DNA of 32,319 nt from QHBQ01 sp038230695 (GCA_038230695.1 JBBRMT010000022.1:1-32319); one strand, 5' to 3'; shown: positions 22,655 through 30,368, numbered from the stretch's first letter. Translations and numbers: made by a program. The notes: generated by a model not told the origin, from the letters alone.

Positions 22655-22999
22655 TGGATAATTGCTTACAATGCAGATAGTACGAGGCGGCAAGAAAGCA
22701 GGCGGCGTGCCGAGTTACTGGGGGTTGGGGGCGCAGCCCTTTGTTGCAACGCCCCTCATGCCAGGGTTTGCGCCCTAGTTGCACCGCATCAAGGATAGTG
22801 AGATAGTCTCCTGCCGCCAGGGTGCGCTGCGATCATTGCCCACATTGCCGCACTAGAGCTTTCGATAAGCATTGATGCGCCCCACCGCTCGGAGCTGCGC
22901 TCCTAACCCTCGGTAACTCAGCAAGCGGCGGCTTATCCCCCACCGCTATTGCCTTTCAACATTTGTGGGTAAGAATAAGCCCAAAGGGGAGGCTTTTCA
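22655..22999. other. Intergenic stretch without a supported gene
   Basis: No convincing frame on either strand. It holds several short GC-rich inverted repeats, such as GGGC-GCA-GCCC near 22730, and a GGCTTAT (22930-22936)/ATAAGCC (22975-22981) pair. AAGCC (22977-22981)/GGCTT (22991-22995) is a weak candidate terminator for the EamA gene. I see no tRNA cloverleaf or riboswitch core. Confidence 0.6.
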
Positions 23000-23027
23000 C
23001 TCATGCCTCATGCCTCATGCCCTGTGC
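23000..23027. repeat. Heptamer tandem array, CTCATGC x3 plus CCTGTGC
   Basis: Three exact units and a variant, directly abutting the stop codon of the EamA gene (23028-23030). In the sense of that gene the unit reads GCATGAG. Confidence 0.9.
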
Positions 23028-23975
23028 CTACCGCCGCGCCAACAAGGCTAGCGCGGCGATGACCAACACGCCACCCAGCGCCTGCCATATATCAATCGCC
23101 TGACCAAGAAAGATGAAGCCAAAGCCGGTGGCACAGACTAGCTCGAAGGTGGAGGTGATGCTGGCTGCGCCGGTTTCGATGCGGGTCAGACCGTTGATGT
23201 AGAAGCCCGCCCCCGCCAGCGTGTTGCACAGCCCAGCGGTTAGCAGCAGCAGCCACGCCTGCCAGTGCGGGCCAGCGGCGAACAGGCTGCCGATGCCGCC
23301 GCTGCTGAATATGACCACGGTGAGCAGCCCGATTACGCCGAACGCCTGCGCGTAGAAGACCACCGTAAGCGGCGCAAGGCCGTTACGCAGTCCGTGATTG
23401 GCAAAGATGGTGTATAGGGCATACAGTACCCCGGAGCCGAGGCCGAGGGCAAGACCCGGCCAGTTGAAGTTCATCTGCGCGGCGGTATATAGCTGGGCGA
23501 CCAAGGCGCAGCCCACGAAGGTGAGCAGCAACGCGCCCAGCTTGCGTCCGCCCAGCGGTTCGCCCCAGAAGCGCCAGGAGTAGAGGGTGACGAACGCAGG
23601 CGCGGTATACATTAGCACGGCGGCGACGGCAACCGTGTTGGTGATGGTACTCTGGCCGTAGACGCTGTAGAAGATGGTGATGCCGAACAGGGCGTAGCCG
23701 ATCAAAAGCGGCAACTGGCGACGGGGCAGCACCAGCAAAGGGCGATGGCGCAGGCCCAGGTAGACAAGCAGGCCGAAGGCAGCGAAGAAAGCGCGATAGA
23801 ACACCGTGATGCTAACCGGCACGCCATAAGTATTCCCCAGAGTATTGTAGATGATACCGAGCGAACCCCACAGCGCGGCGGCAAGTAGCACGAAGATGTA
23901 GCCGACGATGCGGCGATCCAAGCCACGCAACCGAGCGGCCCCCACCTTAAATAGTCCCTGTTCCGTAACTGACAA
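23028..23975 (-). CDS. EamA/DMT-superfamily transporter
   Basis: This 315-residue integral membrane protein shows two homologous halves of about five TM helices each, the EamA duplication. The first opens with YIFVLLAAALWGSLGIIY and the second with GLALGLGSGVLYALYTIFANHG. The C-terminus is the conserved EamA end (QAIDIWQALGGVLVIAALALLARR). The family exports small metabolites or amino acids; specificity cannot be read from sequence. The start is uncertain: no ATG precedes the first helix. TTG 23975 behind a GGGGGCGG stretch is used here, and GTG 23945 is an alternative. A heptamer array lies directly after the stop. Confidence 0.88.
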   Translation of the reverse strand: MSVTEQGLFKVGAARLRGLDRRIVGYIFVLLAAALWGSLGIIYNTLGNTYGVPVSITVFYRAFFAAFGLLVYLGLRHRPLLVLPRRQLPLLIGYALFGITIFYSVYGQSTITNTVAVAAVLMYTAPAFVTLYSWRFWGEPLGGRKLGALLLTFVGCALVAQLYTAAQMNFNWPGLALGLGSGVLYALYTIFANHGLRNGLAPLTVVFYAQAFGVIGLLTVVIFSSGGIGSLFAAGPHWQAWLLLLTAGLCNTLAGAGFYINGLTRIETGAASITSTFELVCATGFGFIFLGQAIDIWQALGGVLVIAALALLARR

Positions 23976-24078
23976 ATCCGCCCCCTGTTCTCAAGCGTAT
24001 CTACACTACACGCTATATGCTAATGGAAACATCGGTTATATGTCAAGCGCGACGAATGTTCCAGAGCGTAGCGATCTG

Positions 24079-24087
24079 TGCTATAAT
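24079..24087 (+). promoter_or_regulatory. Extended -10 promoter of the molybdoenzyme gene
   Basis: TGC plus consensus TATAAT (24082-24087). No matching -35. The predicted leader is about 90 nt. Confidence 0.5.
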
Positions 24088-24181
24088 CTTCAAGAGGGTA
24101 GATACGAAGTATGCGCTGGGGCGGGGATTCCGCTGTGGCAACGGTTGCGGCTGCACACGCCGCTTGATGAGGAGGGGTTCA

Positions 24182-26062
24182 ATGGCGGACGTAAGTGTAG
24201 TCAATGCTGAAGGGGCGAGGCCAAGCGGCGGCGCGTACCTTAGCGGGCGGGCGCTCTACTGGCGCGGCTTCTGGAGCGGTGTGACAGGCGCAGTGGTGAT
24301 GGTGATCGTAATGCTGATCTTCAACTGGCTGTTCGGGCTGGAGACGTTGCCCGACCGCTTGCAGCAGATCAGCATCAAGGTGCTACCCGGTCAGTTCTTC
24401 GAGTTCGGCATTCAAACCTTCGGCCAGGCGGCCAAGCCAATCCAGCTAATCGTAATCACCGTTTTCCTCATCCTCGCCGGTGGCTTGCTGGGGATGCTCT
24501 ACGTCAGACTTTTCGGCAAGCATAGCGCGGTGGCCGCCGACGATCCCGCCCAACCCGCCAGTATGTTCCGCGATAGCACGCTATGGCGCAGCGCGTTGAC
24601 CTACGCGGTGGCACTGTGGGTAGCATTCTATGCGGTGATCATTCCGCTGCTGGAGAAAACCCTGGCAAGCGACTCGATCGTCTATCGTGGCGTGGGCGTA
24701 TTCGGCACCAACTACCACGCGCACGATGCAGGTGTAGTGGGGATGTACAGCGGGCCAGTAGCCTACTCCATCCTCACTCTGCTGATGTTCCTCAGCTTCG
24801 GATTGGTCAATGCTTTCATCTTCCACCAGGATGCTGTGGCAACCACCCGCGCCTGGCGCGAACAGTTGGCTGCCCGCGGCCTCGCCGCTGATGCGCCCGA
24901 TGCGCCCTCGCCTGGTCGCCGCCGCACCCTGCGTTATATCGCGGGTGGCATTGCGGCAGTCTTCGCCGGAATTGTGGCGGTCAATGCCGTACCCCAAATC
25001 GGTCTGGGGGCCGCTGGCACCAATATCGGCACTGGCCGACCCGCCGACACGGGCAACAATAGCACGCCAGTAGCGCAGGTTGGCCCCACCGATACCCCCG
25101 AACCACCGATTAGCGGCACGCCAGTTGCCAGCAACCCCACTCCGGCTGCAACAGCGGCCGTGCAGTTGAGCGATGCGGGAATGCCATCGGATGCTACTTC
25201 CAACCGCTCCTTTTACCATGTATCTAAGAACAGTCAGGATCCGGTAGTCAGTCGCAACGGTTGGACGTTGTCGGTACAGGGGTCGGTGGACACTCCTTAC
25301 TCGCTGACCTACGAACAGTTGGTGGCAATGCCGACCATCGAGCGTTACCTCAACCTTAGCTGCATCAGCAACCCGGTTGGCGGCGGGTTGATTGGCGCAG
25401 CCAAGTGGAAGGGCATCCCACTGGTAAGCCTGTTGCAGAAGGCGGGAGTCAAGTCGAGCGCCCAGCGGGTCATATTCAGGGCCGCGGACGACTACACCGA
25501 TAGCATCACGGTGGAGACTGCAATGCACAGCTACAACCTGCTGGCTACCGGCATGAATGGCGTAGACTTGCCCGACGATCACGGCGCTCCCGCTCGTCTG
25601 CTCATCCCTGGTATCTATGGGATGAAGAACGTCAAGTGGCTAAACACTATCATCGTTTCCGACGATGCCAACTACAAGGGCTTCTGGCAGGCTCAGGGCT
25701 GGGACAACGCCGCGCCGACCCGCACCATGTCTATATTCTACATCCCGCAGCGCAGCTCCACCCAACCCAACAAGCCGATGCTGATCGGCGGCATCGCCTA
25801 CGCTGGAGATCGCGGTGTCAGCAAGGTGGAAGTCAGCGCCGATGGTGGCGGCAGTTGGCAAACTGCCAACCTGCGTACCCCCAAGTCGCCCTACTCGTGG
25901 GTGCTGTGGACCTGGCCCTGGACCCCGAAAGCGCCCGGCCAGTACAACCTCCTGACCCGCGCCACCGATGGCAAGGGTACGTTGCAACGCTCCGACGTGA
26001 CCGAGGCATACCCGTTCGGGGTCGAAGCTTACGATAAGATGAACGTGACCATCTCAGGCTAG
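24182..26062 (+). CDS. Membrane-anchored sulfite-oxidase-family molybdopterin oxidoreductase
   Basis: This 626-residue protein has four to five N-terminal TM helices (about 27-49, 85-105, 138-160, 190-212, 252-272) and a Pro/Thr-rich linker (about 285-335). The sulfite oxidase-type molybdopterin-binding domain spans about 345-510, with the molybdenum-ligand Cys at C394 in YLNLSCISNPVGG, then AKWKGIPL, DDHGAPARLLIPGIYGMKNVKW. A Mo-cofactor oxidoreductase dimerisation domain (about 530-626) has VSKVEVSADGG and WVLWTWPW. The catalytic part is probably outside the membrane. Sulfite is one possible substrate; YedY-like sulfoxide reduction is another. GAGGAGGGG before ATG 24182 sets the start. No heme or c-type cytochrome motif is seen, so the electron partner is unknown. 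Confidence 0.9.
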   Translation: MADVSVVNAEGARPSGGAYLSGRALYWRGFWSGVTGAVVMVIVMLIFNWLFGLETLPDRLQQISIKVLPGQFFEFGIQTFGQAAKPIQLIVITVFLILAGGLLGMLYVRLFGKHSAVAADDPAQPASMFRDSTLWRSALTYAVALWVAFYAVIIPLLEKTLASDSIVYRGVGVFGTNYHAHDAGVVGMYSGPVAYSILTLLMFLSFGLVNAFIFHQDAVATTRAWREQLAARGLAADAPDAPSPGRRRTLRYIAGGIAAVFAGIVAVNAVPQIGLGAAGTNIGTGRPADTGNNSTPVAQVGPTDTPEPPISGTPVASNPTPAATAAVQLSDAGMPSDATSNRSFYHVSKNSQDPVVSRNGWTLSVQGSVDTPYSLTYEQLVAMPTIERYLNLSCISNPVGGGLIGAAKWKGIPLVSLLQKAGVKSSAQRVIFRAADDYTDSITVETAMHSYNLLATGMNGVDLPDDHGAPARLLIPGIYGMKNVKWLNTIIVSDDANYKGFWQAQGWDNAAPTRTMSIFYIPQRSSTQPNKPMLIGGIAYAGDRGVSKVEVSADGGGSWQTANLRTPKSPYSWVLWTWPWTPKAPGQYNLLTRATDGKGTLQRSDVTEAYPFGVEAYDKMNVTISG

Positions 26063-26100
26063 TGATAACCCTGATCCCGCCAGCAGACCAGGTTGGACGG

Positions 26101-26140
26101 CCAGCCAGCGGATTTGTAACAGCAGATGAAGCAGACTTGG
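26101..26140 (+). repeat. 41-bp dispersed repeat, degenerate copy E
   Basis: Aligns best with copy A (shares GATTTGT.ACAGC) but carries several G-to-A changes. It is a lone copy with no GxxExxY gene beside it, so possibly a relic. Confidence 0.7.
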
Positions 26141-26201
26141 CCGACGTTGCATCTCCGCAGCGTCGGCTCGTTTGCGCCTCAGATGGGCGGATATGGTGTA
26201 G

Positions 26202-26220
26202 GGGCGCAGGGTATACGCCC
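26202..26220. repeat. GTAGGGGCG-type palindrome
   Basis: GGGCG (26202-26206)/CGCCC (26216-26220), preceded by GTA and followed by TGATG. Confidence 0.6.
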
Positions 26221-26304
26221 TGATGCAGCGCACCAAATCTTCCCGTTTTCCGCATTATTCCGCATTTTCCGCGTTTCAAAGCGCACCCAACCCCCTTTGT
26301 ATGG

Positions 26305-26334
26305 TTGTCAGCCACCAGCCGCAAATGCTATAAT
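26305..26334 (+). promoter_or_regulatory. Promoter of gatC
   Basis: TTGTCA (26305-26310), an 18-bp spacer, and TATAAT (26329-26334) with an extended TGC. It lies 57 bp upstream of ATG 26392. Confidence 0.7.
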
Positions 26335-26391
26335 GGGGTGAGGACGCAGCATCATGCGCCTATTACGATAGTCGAAGGTGAGGGCAATGGC

Positions 26392-26697
26392 ATGGCATTG
26401 ACCAGGGAAGAAGTGGCTCATGTGGCCTATCTAGCACGGCTGGGGATGAGCGAAGCGGAGATGGACGTAATGGCGGAGCAATTGTCCGCTGTCCTCGGCT
26501 ACATTGAGCAGCTAAACCAGGTGGATACCTCGGACGTGCCGCCCACCGCGCTGAGTGTCAACCAGAACGTGCTGCGCCCCGATGTGGCGCTGCCCTCGCT
26601 GCCGCTGGAGCAGACGCTTGCAAACGCCCCGCAACGGGTGGGCGACTACATCAGGGTTGGGGTGATCCTGGAAGCGATTAATGAAGCTGAAAGTTGA
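26392..26697 (+). CDS. gatC: Asp-tRNA(Asn)/Glu-tRNA(Gln) amidotransferase subunit C
   Basis: GatC (101 residues) stabilises the GatA-GatB complex that converts misacylated Glu-tRNA(Gln) or Asp-tRNA(Asn). Family signature: LTREEVAHVAYLARLGMSE near the start, QLSAVLGYIEQLNQVDT in the middle, LRPDV, and a C-terminal YIRVGVILE. The start at ATG 26392 follows AAGGTGAGGG by about 8 nt and restores normal family length; the frame extends upstream to 26305 but across the promoter. The final residues after AINEAES and the TGA stop are encoded within a GTTGAAA heptamer array. gatA follows after 143 bp; gatB is not in the window. Confidence 0.94.
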   Translation: MALTREEVAHVAYLARLGMSEAEMDVMAEQLSAVLGYIEQLNQVDTSDVPPTALSVNQNVLRPDVALPSLPLEQTLANAPQRVGDYIRVGVILEAINEAES

Positions 26698-26706
26698 AAG
26701 TTGAAA
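26686..26706. repeat. Heptamer tandem array, GYTGAAA x3, overlapping the gatC stop
   Basis: GCTGAAA, GTTGAAA, GTTGAAA. The second unit contributes the stop (TGA 26695-26697), so gatC ends inside the array. Confidence 0.88.
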
Positions 26707-26716
26707 GTAGTTGTTC

Positions 26717-26780
26717 GTAGCGGCGAATCGTTGTTCGCTCTGGCTATTCGTACTGCGTAGGGGCGAACAACGGTTCGCCC
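26717..26780. repeat. Two adjacent GTAGGGGCG-type palindromes between gatC and gatA
   Basis: A degenerate copy (GTAGCGGCGAA.CGTTGTTCGC, 26717-26739) is followed by a clean copy with a perfect 8-bp stem GGGCGAAC (26761-26768)/GTTCGCCC (26773-26780) and AACG loop. Confidence 0.7.
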
Positions 26781-26811
26781 CAGTATAATGACAATTCGCC
26801 AGCCTCAGCTA

Positions 26812-26839
26812 TTGCAGATTAGAGAAAATGGTGTATAAT
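26812..26839 (+). promoter_or_regulatory. Possible gatA promoter overlapping the start codon
   Basis: TTGCAG (26812-26817), a 16-bp spacer, and TATAAT (26834-26839). The -10 ends one base before the annotated ATG 26841. If it is used, transcription would start inside the frame and initiation would be at GTG 26850. Confidence 0.4.
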
Positions 26840-26840
26840 T

Positions 26841-28325
26841 ATGTCAAGTGTGACGCACGAACTTTACAATCTAACCATCCATGAGGCTGCCGACCTGCTG
26901 GCAAAGCGCGAACTATCCAGCCAGGAGCTTACCCGCGCCTGCATCGAGCGCATCAGCAGGCTGGAGCCACAGCTAAACGCCTTCATCACCGTCACCGCGC
27001 ACCGCGCATTGGAGTTGGCCGAGGCTGCCGACCTGGCCTTCAAGTCGGGTGAGACGACCAGCCCCCTATGTGGCGTGCCAATGGCGCTCAAGGATGTGAT
27101 TGTCACCGAAGGGGTGGCGACCACTGCCGGTTCGCGTATCCTGGGCGGCGACGACCGCCAGCGTTACATCCCGCCTTACGCTGCGACGGTGGCAGGCAGA
27201 CTACGCAGCGTCGGCGCGGTGCTGCTGGGCAAGACGAACATGGACGAGTTTGCGATGGGTTCATCCAACGAGAACTCCGCATATGGCCCCGCCCATAATC
27301 CCTGGGATGTGAGCCGCGTGCCAGGCGGCAGCAGCGGCGGATCGGCGGCTGCGACATCGGCCCGTGAGGCGCTCTACACCCTGGGCAGCGATACGGGTGG
27401 CAGCATCCGTCAACCCGCCGCGTTCGTCGGCTGCGTCGGCCTCAAGCCCAGCTACGGGCGGGTGTCGCGCTACGGCCTGATTGCCTTTGGCAGTTCGCTT
27501 GACCAGATCGGCCCGCTGACCAAGGATGTGCGCGATGCCGCGCTGGTAATGGAGCAAATCGCCGGAGTTGACCCCTGCGATGCAACTACGCTGGATGCGC
27601 CGGTGCCTAAATATAGTGAACTACTGGGCGGCGATCTGCGGGGGATGCGCGTCGGCCTGGCCCGCGAATATTTTGTCGAGGGTATGGAGGCGGGGGTGAA
27701 GGTGGCGGTGGAGGCGGCGATCAAGCAGTTGCAGTCGCTCGGCGCGGAAATTGTGGAAGTGTCGCTGCCCCATACCGACTACGGCCTGGCCGCCTACTAC
27801 ATCATCGCCCCCGCCGAGGCCAGCGCCAACCTGGCCCGCTTCGATGGGGTGAAGTACGGCTACTCTCACCCCAGCAACAGCATCATTGATAGCTATATGC
27901 AAACCCGCGAGGATGGCTTCGGCGCGGAGGTCAAGCGCCGCATCATGCTGGGCGCTTACGCCCTTAGCGCAGGTTACTATGATGCTTATTACCTGAAGGC
28001 GCAGAAGGTGCGTACCCTGATCAAGCGCGACTATGATGAAGCGTTCAAGCAGGTGGATGTAATCGCCGGGCCGGTCACGCCCACCACTGCCTTCAAGATT
28101 GGCGAGAAGGTTGCCGATCCGCTGACCATGTACCTGAACGATGTCTACACCATCCCCGGCAACCTGGCGGGCATCTGCGGCATCAGCGTGCCGTGCGGCT
28201 TCAGCAATGGCCTGCCAGTCGGCCTGCACCTGCAAGGGCCGACGCTGGGTGAGGCGACCATCCTCAAGGTGGCATACGCCTACGAACAGGCTACCGCCTG
28301 GCACAAACAATGGGCGGAGCTATAG
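26841..28325 (+). CDS. gatA: Asp-tRNA(Asn)/Glu-tRNA(Gln) amidotransferase subunit A
   Basis: GatA is the amidase subunit that releases ammonia from glutamine for tRNA-dependent Gln/Asn synthesis. The 494-residue product has the full amidase signature: catalytic Lys K84 in MALKDVIV, the cis-Ser S164 in PGGSSGGSAAA, and nucleophile S188 in GSDTGGSIRQPAAF. The C-terminus carries DVYTIPGNLAGICGISVPCGF. No Shine-Dalgarno sequence precedes ATG 26841, and a -10-like TATAAT touches it, so a leaderless start at GTG 26850 is possible. A heptamer array starts directly after the TAG stop. FtsB-like and MnmE genes follow on the same strand. Confidence 0.96.
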   Translation: MSSVTHELYNLTIHEAADLLAKRELSSQELTRACIERISRLEPQLNAFITVTAHRALELAEAADLAFKSGETTSPLCGVPMALKDVIVTEGVATTAGSRILGGDDRQRYIPPYAATVAGRLRSVGAVLLGKTNMDEFAMGSSNENSAYGPAHNPWDVSRVPGGSSGGSAAATSAREALYTLGSDTGGSIRQPAAFVGCVGLKPSYGRVSRYGLIAFGSSLDQIGPLTKDVRDAALVMEQIAGVDPCDATTLDAPVPKYSELLGGDLRGMRVGLAREYFVEGMEAGVKVAVEAAIKQLQSLGAEIVEVSLPHTDYGLAAYYIIAPAEASANLARFDGVKYGYSHPSNSIIDSYMQTREDGFGAEVKRRIMLGAYALSAGYYDAYYLKAQKVRTLIKRDYDEAFKQVDVIAGPVTPTTAFKIGEKVADPLTMYLNDVYTIPGNLAGICGISVPCGFSNGLPVGLHLQGPTLGEATILKVAYAYEQATAWHKQWAEL

Positions 28326-28358
28326 GTAATGGTAAATGGTAAATGGTAAATGGTAAAT
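28326..28358. repeat. Heptamer tandem array, GGTAAAT x4
   Basis: Four exact units (28331-28358) after a 6-bp variant GGTAAT that shares the G of the gatA stop. GGTTAAG follows in register. Confidence 0.92.
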
Positions 28359-28400
28359 GGTTAAGACTTACTCAGATGGCACTAAAGTGAGTTTATTCTG

Positions 28401-28422
28401 TAGGGGCGAACAACGTTTCGTC
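28401..28422. repeat. GTAGGGGCG-type palindrome (imperfect)
   Basis: TAGGGGCGAA, CAACG, TTTCGTCC. Nearly the same as the clean copy at 26761-26780, with CCC decayed to TCC. Confidence 0.6.
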
Positions 28423-28466
28423 CTGCTGAACTGCATAACTCCTAATGGTCATGGCTATTGATGCTT

Positions 28467-28485
28467 CCCCTCCCGGTGGGAGGGG
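28467..28485. repeat. Perfect 8-bp palindrome just before the FtsB-like ribosome site
   Basis: CCCCTCCC (28467-28474)/GGGAGGGG (28478-28485) with a GGT loop. The right arm is purine-rich and adjoins GGGGGTGG (about 28488-28495). The stem could occlude or replace the ribosome site of the next gene. Confidence 0.7.
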
Positions 28486-28500
28486 TTGGGGGTGGTTCTG

Positions 28501-28941
28501 ATGATCAAGCGCGTAGGCAGGTTCGCTGAATACGTAATGGTTGCAACCGAACGACGCTTCCGCCGCTCGTCGGCCAGCTTTGCCATGCTCATCCTGCTGG
28601 CAATTGGCATCTACTTCGTGGTCGGCTTCGCCAAAGAGGTGGTGCATGGGCAGCAACTCAGCGCCGATGTCAGCGCCGAGACCCAGAGCAACGCCGATTT
28701 GCAGCAGGCGAACGCCCGCTTGCAGGAACAGAAGCAATACTACCAGTCGGACGGCTACGTAGAGCAGGCCGCCCGCGATGGCCTCAACCTGCGTAAACCC
28801 AACGAGACCATCATCTTGCCCATCCTGCCCACCCCCAGCGCAGGCGACCACAGCAGCAGCCCACCCCCCGCCGCCAACGCAGCCACCTCCCCACCACCCA
28901 AGGCCAACTGGCAACGCTGGTTCAGCCTGTTCTTCAAGTGA
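28501..28941 (+). CDS. FtsB/DivIC-like septum formation initiator
   Basis: The 146-residue bitopic membrane protein has a basic cytoplasmic N-terminus (MIKRVGRFAEY), one TM helix (about 27-46, SFAMLILLAIGIYFVVGFA), and a coiled coil (about 50-85, ADLQQANARLQEQKQYYQ). The characteristic end of the FtsB/DivIC domain follows (GYVEQAARDGLNLRKPNETIILP), then a Pro/Ser/Ala-rich tail of about 40 residues. FtsB/DivIC acts with FtsL and FtsQ in the divisome. ATG 28501 is preferred over the TTG at 28486, since GGGGGTGG lies just upstream. mnmE starts 13 bp downstream, so the two are co-transcribed. Confidence 0.85.
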   Translation: MIKRVGRFAEYVMVATERRFRRSSASFAMLILLAIGIYFVVGFAKEVVHGQQLSADVSAETQSNADLQQANARLQEQKQYYQSDGYVEQAARDGLNLRKPNETIILPILPTPSAGDHSSSPPPAANAATSPPPKANWQRWFSLFFK

Positions 28942-28954
28942 TTGCCTTTAACCC

Positions 28955-30325
28955 ATGTATCAAACCGACACCATAGCCGCGATCTCCACCCCGCCCGGCG
29001 AGGGGGGCATTGGTGTAGTGCGCCTCAGCGGATCGCAGGCGAAGCCGATTGCCGAGCGGCTGCTAGCTGATGGCGTGGCGCTGAAGTCGCACGCCCTGCA
29101 CTACGGCCACCTGCACGATGCCGATGACACGTTGATAGATGAGGTAATGGTTGCGTATATGCAAGCGCCGCGCAGCTACACCCGCGAGGACGTAGTGGAG
29201 ATTAGCGGACATGGTGGCGCTGCCAATATGCAGCGCATCTTGCAGGCAGTGTTGCGGGCGGGGGCGCGATCTGCCGAGGCGGGCGAGTTCACCCTGCGGG
29301 CGTTCGTCAACGGGCGGCTGGATCTGGCCCAGGCCGAGGCGGTGCTGGACATCATCACCGCGCAGACCCGCCCAGCTCTCGATGCTGCGCTTGGTCAGCT
29401 TGGTGGGCGACTTAGCGATGAGGTGAGGGCGGCGCGGGCGTTGCTGCTTGCCGCCCTTGCCCATATCGAAGCCAGCCTCGACTTCCCCGAAGACGATGTG
29501 CCTGCCCCTAACGTGCAGCCCCAGCTTGTCCAGGCCGCTGCAATCGTAGCGCGGCTGCTGGATAGCGCACGGGCAGGCATCATCTATCGCCAGGGTTTGC
29601 GCTGCGCCATCGTGGGGCGACCCAATGTGGGCAAGAGCAGCTTGCTCAACGCCCTGCTGGGGGTGGAGCGGGCCATCGTCACGCCCATCGCTGGCACTAC
29701 GCGGGACACAGTGGAGGAAACTGCCACCATTGCAGGCATCCCCTTCGTGCTGGTGGACACGGCAGGCCTCAACGCCGCTGCGACTGATCTGGTGGAGCAG
29801 ATCGGCATCGAGCGCAGCCGTCGCGCCCTGGCAAACGCCGACCTGGTGCTGCTGGTGATTGATGCTTCGCAGCCGCTTGATGAGGCCGACATAAACGTTA
29901 TCGAAGCGGTGCGCGAGGCGGAGGTCGAGCAGCGGCTAATTGTCGCGCTGAATAAGAGCGACCTACCATCCCAACTTGACAGGCACTCTCTACGCGATAT
30001 GTTGCCCAACGTGTTGCTAGCACACACCGCCGCCCTAACCGGCGATACTGCCGCGCTGGAGCGAGCGATTGTAGCCGCTGCGCTGGGTGGGGCGCAGCCT
30101 CTGGTCGCAAATCAGCCGCTAGTAACCAGCGCCCGCCACCGCGACGCGCTAGCGCGGGCGGCGGACAGCATTGCAGCGGCGCAAGCAGCATCAGGCATTG
30201 TACCACCCGACCTACTGGCAGTGGATATTCGCGCTGCACTCAACGCTCTGGGCGAAATCACCGGCGAAACAGTGGGCGAGGACCTGTTGGATCAGATATT
30301 CAGCAAGTTCTGCATCGGCAAGTAA
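28955..30325 (+). CDS. mnmE: tRNA modification GTPase MnmE (TrmE)
   Basis: MnmE with MnmG installs the aminomethyl or carboxymethylaminomethyl group on U34 of certain tRNAs. The 456-residue product has the N-terminal folate-binding domain (DTIAAISTPPGEGGIGVVRLSG), the helical domain (GEFTLRAFVNGRLDLAQAEAVLDII), and an embedded G domain with P-loop GRPNVGKSS (G221, K228), GTTRDTVEE, DTAG and NKSD. The C-terminal FCIGK carries the conserved Cys (C453). All key residues are present. No clear ribosome site precedes the ATG, 13 bp after the FtsB-like stop, so coupling to the upstream gene is likely. MnmG is not in the window. Confidence 0.97.
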   Translation: MYQTDTIAAISTPPGEGGIGVVRLSGSQAKPIAERLLADGVALKSHALHYGHLHDADDTLIDEVMVAYMQAPRSYTREDVVEISGHGGAANMQRILQAVLRAGARSAEAGEFTLRAFVNGRLDLAQAEAVLDIITAQTRPALDAALGQLGGRLSDEVRAARALLLAALAHIEASLDFPEDDVPAPNVQPQLVQAAAIVARLLDSARAGIIYRQGLRCAIVGRPNVGKSSLLNALLGVERAIVTPIAGTTRDTVEETATIAGIPFVLVDTAGLNAAATDLVEQIGIERSRRALANADLVLLVIDASQPLDEADINVIEAVREAEVEQRLIVALNKSDLPSQLDRHSLRDMLPNVLLAHTAALTGDTAALERAIVAAALGGAQPLVANQPLVTSARHRDALARAADSIAAAQAASGIVPPDLLAVDIRAALNALGEITGETVGEDLLDQIFSKFCIGK

Positions 30326-30368
30326 GGGGCAGCAGGTAGAAGTTCAAATATCTTTACCATCCATCAGC

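Larger units (their letters stand above)
26063..26304. other. Intergenic stretch with repeat remnants, no gene
   Basis: Contains a degenerate copy of the 41-bp repeat, a GTAGGGGCG palindrome, and near 26244-26276 a short quasi-tandem of TTCCGC spaced by AT-rich triplets. No supported reading frame. Confidence 0.6.

Noticed and set aside
22700..22800. Possible tRNA or small RNA in the GC-rich intergenic region
   Set aside because: No complete cloverleaf, no T-loop signature and no promoter. Only short local stems are visible.
24581..25582. 333-residue minus-strand frame
   Set aside because: Antisense to the molybdoenzyme; no motif and no ribosome site.
3481..28358. CRISPR interpretation of the tandem arrays
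   Set aside because: Units are 7 bp and contiguous, with no spacers and no cas genes.
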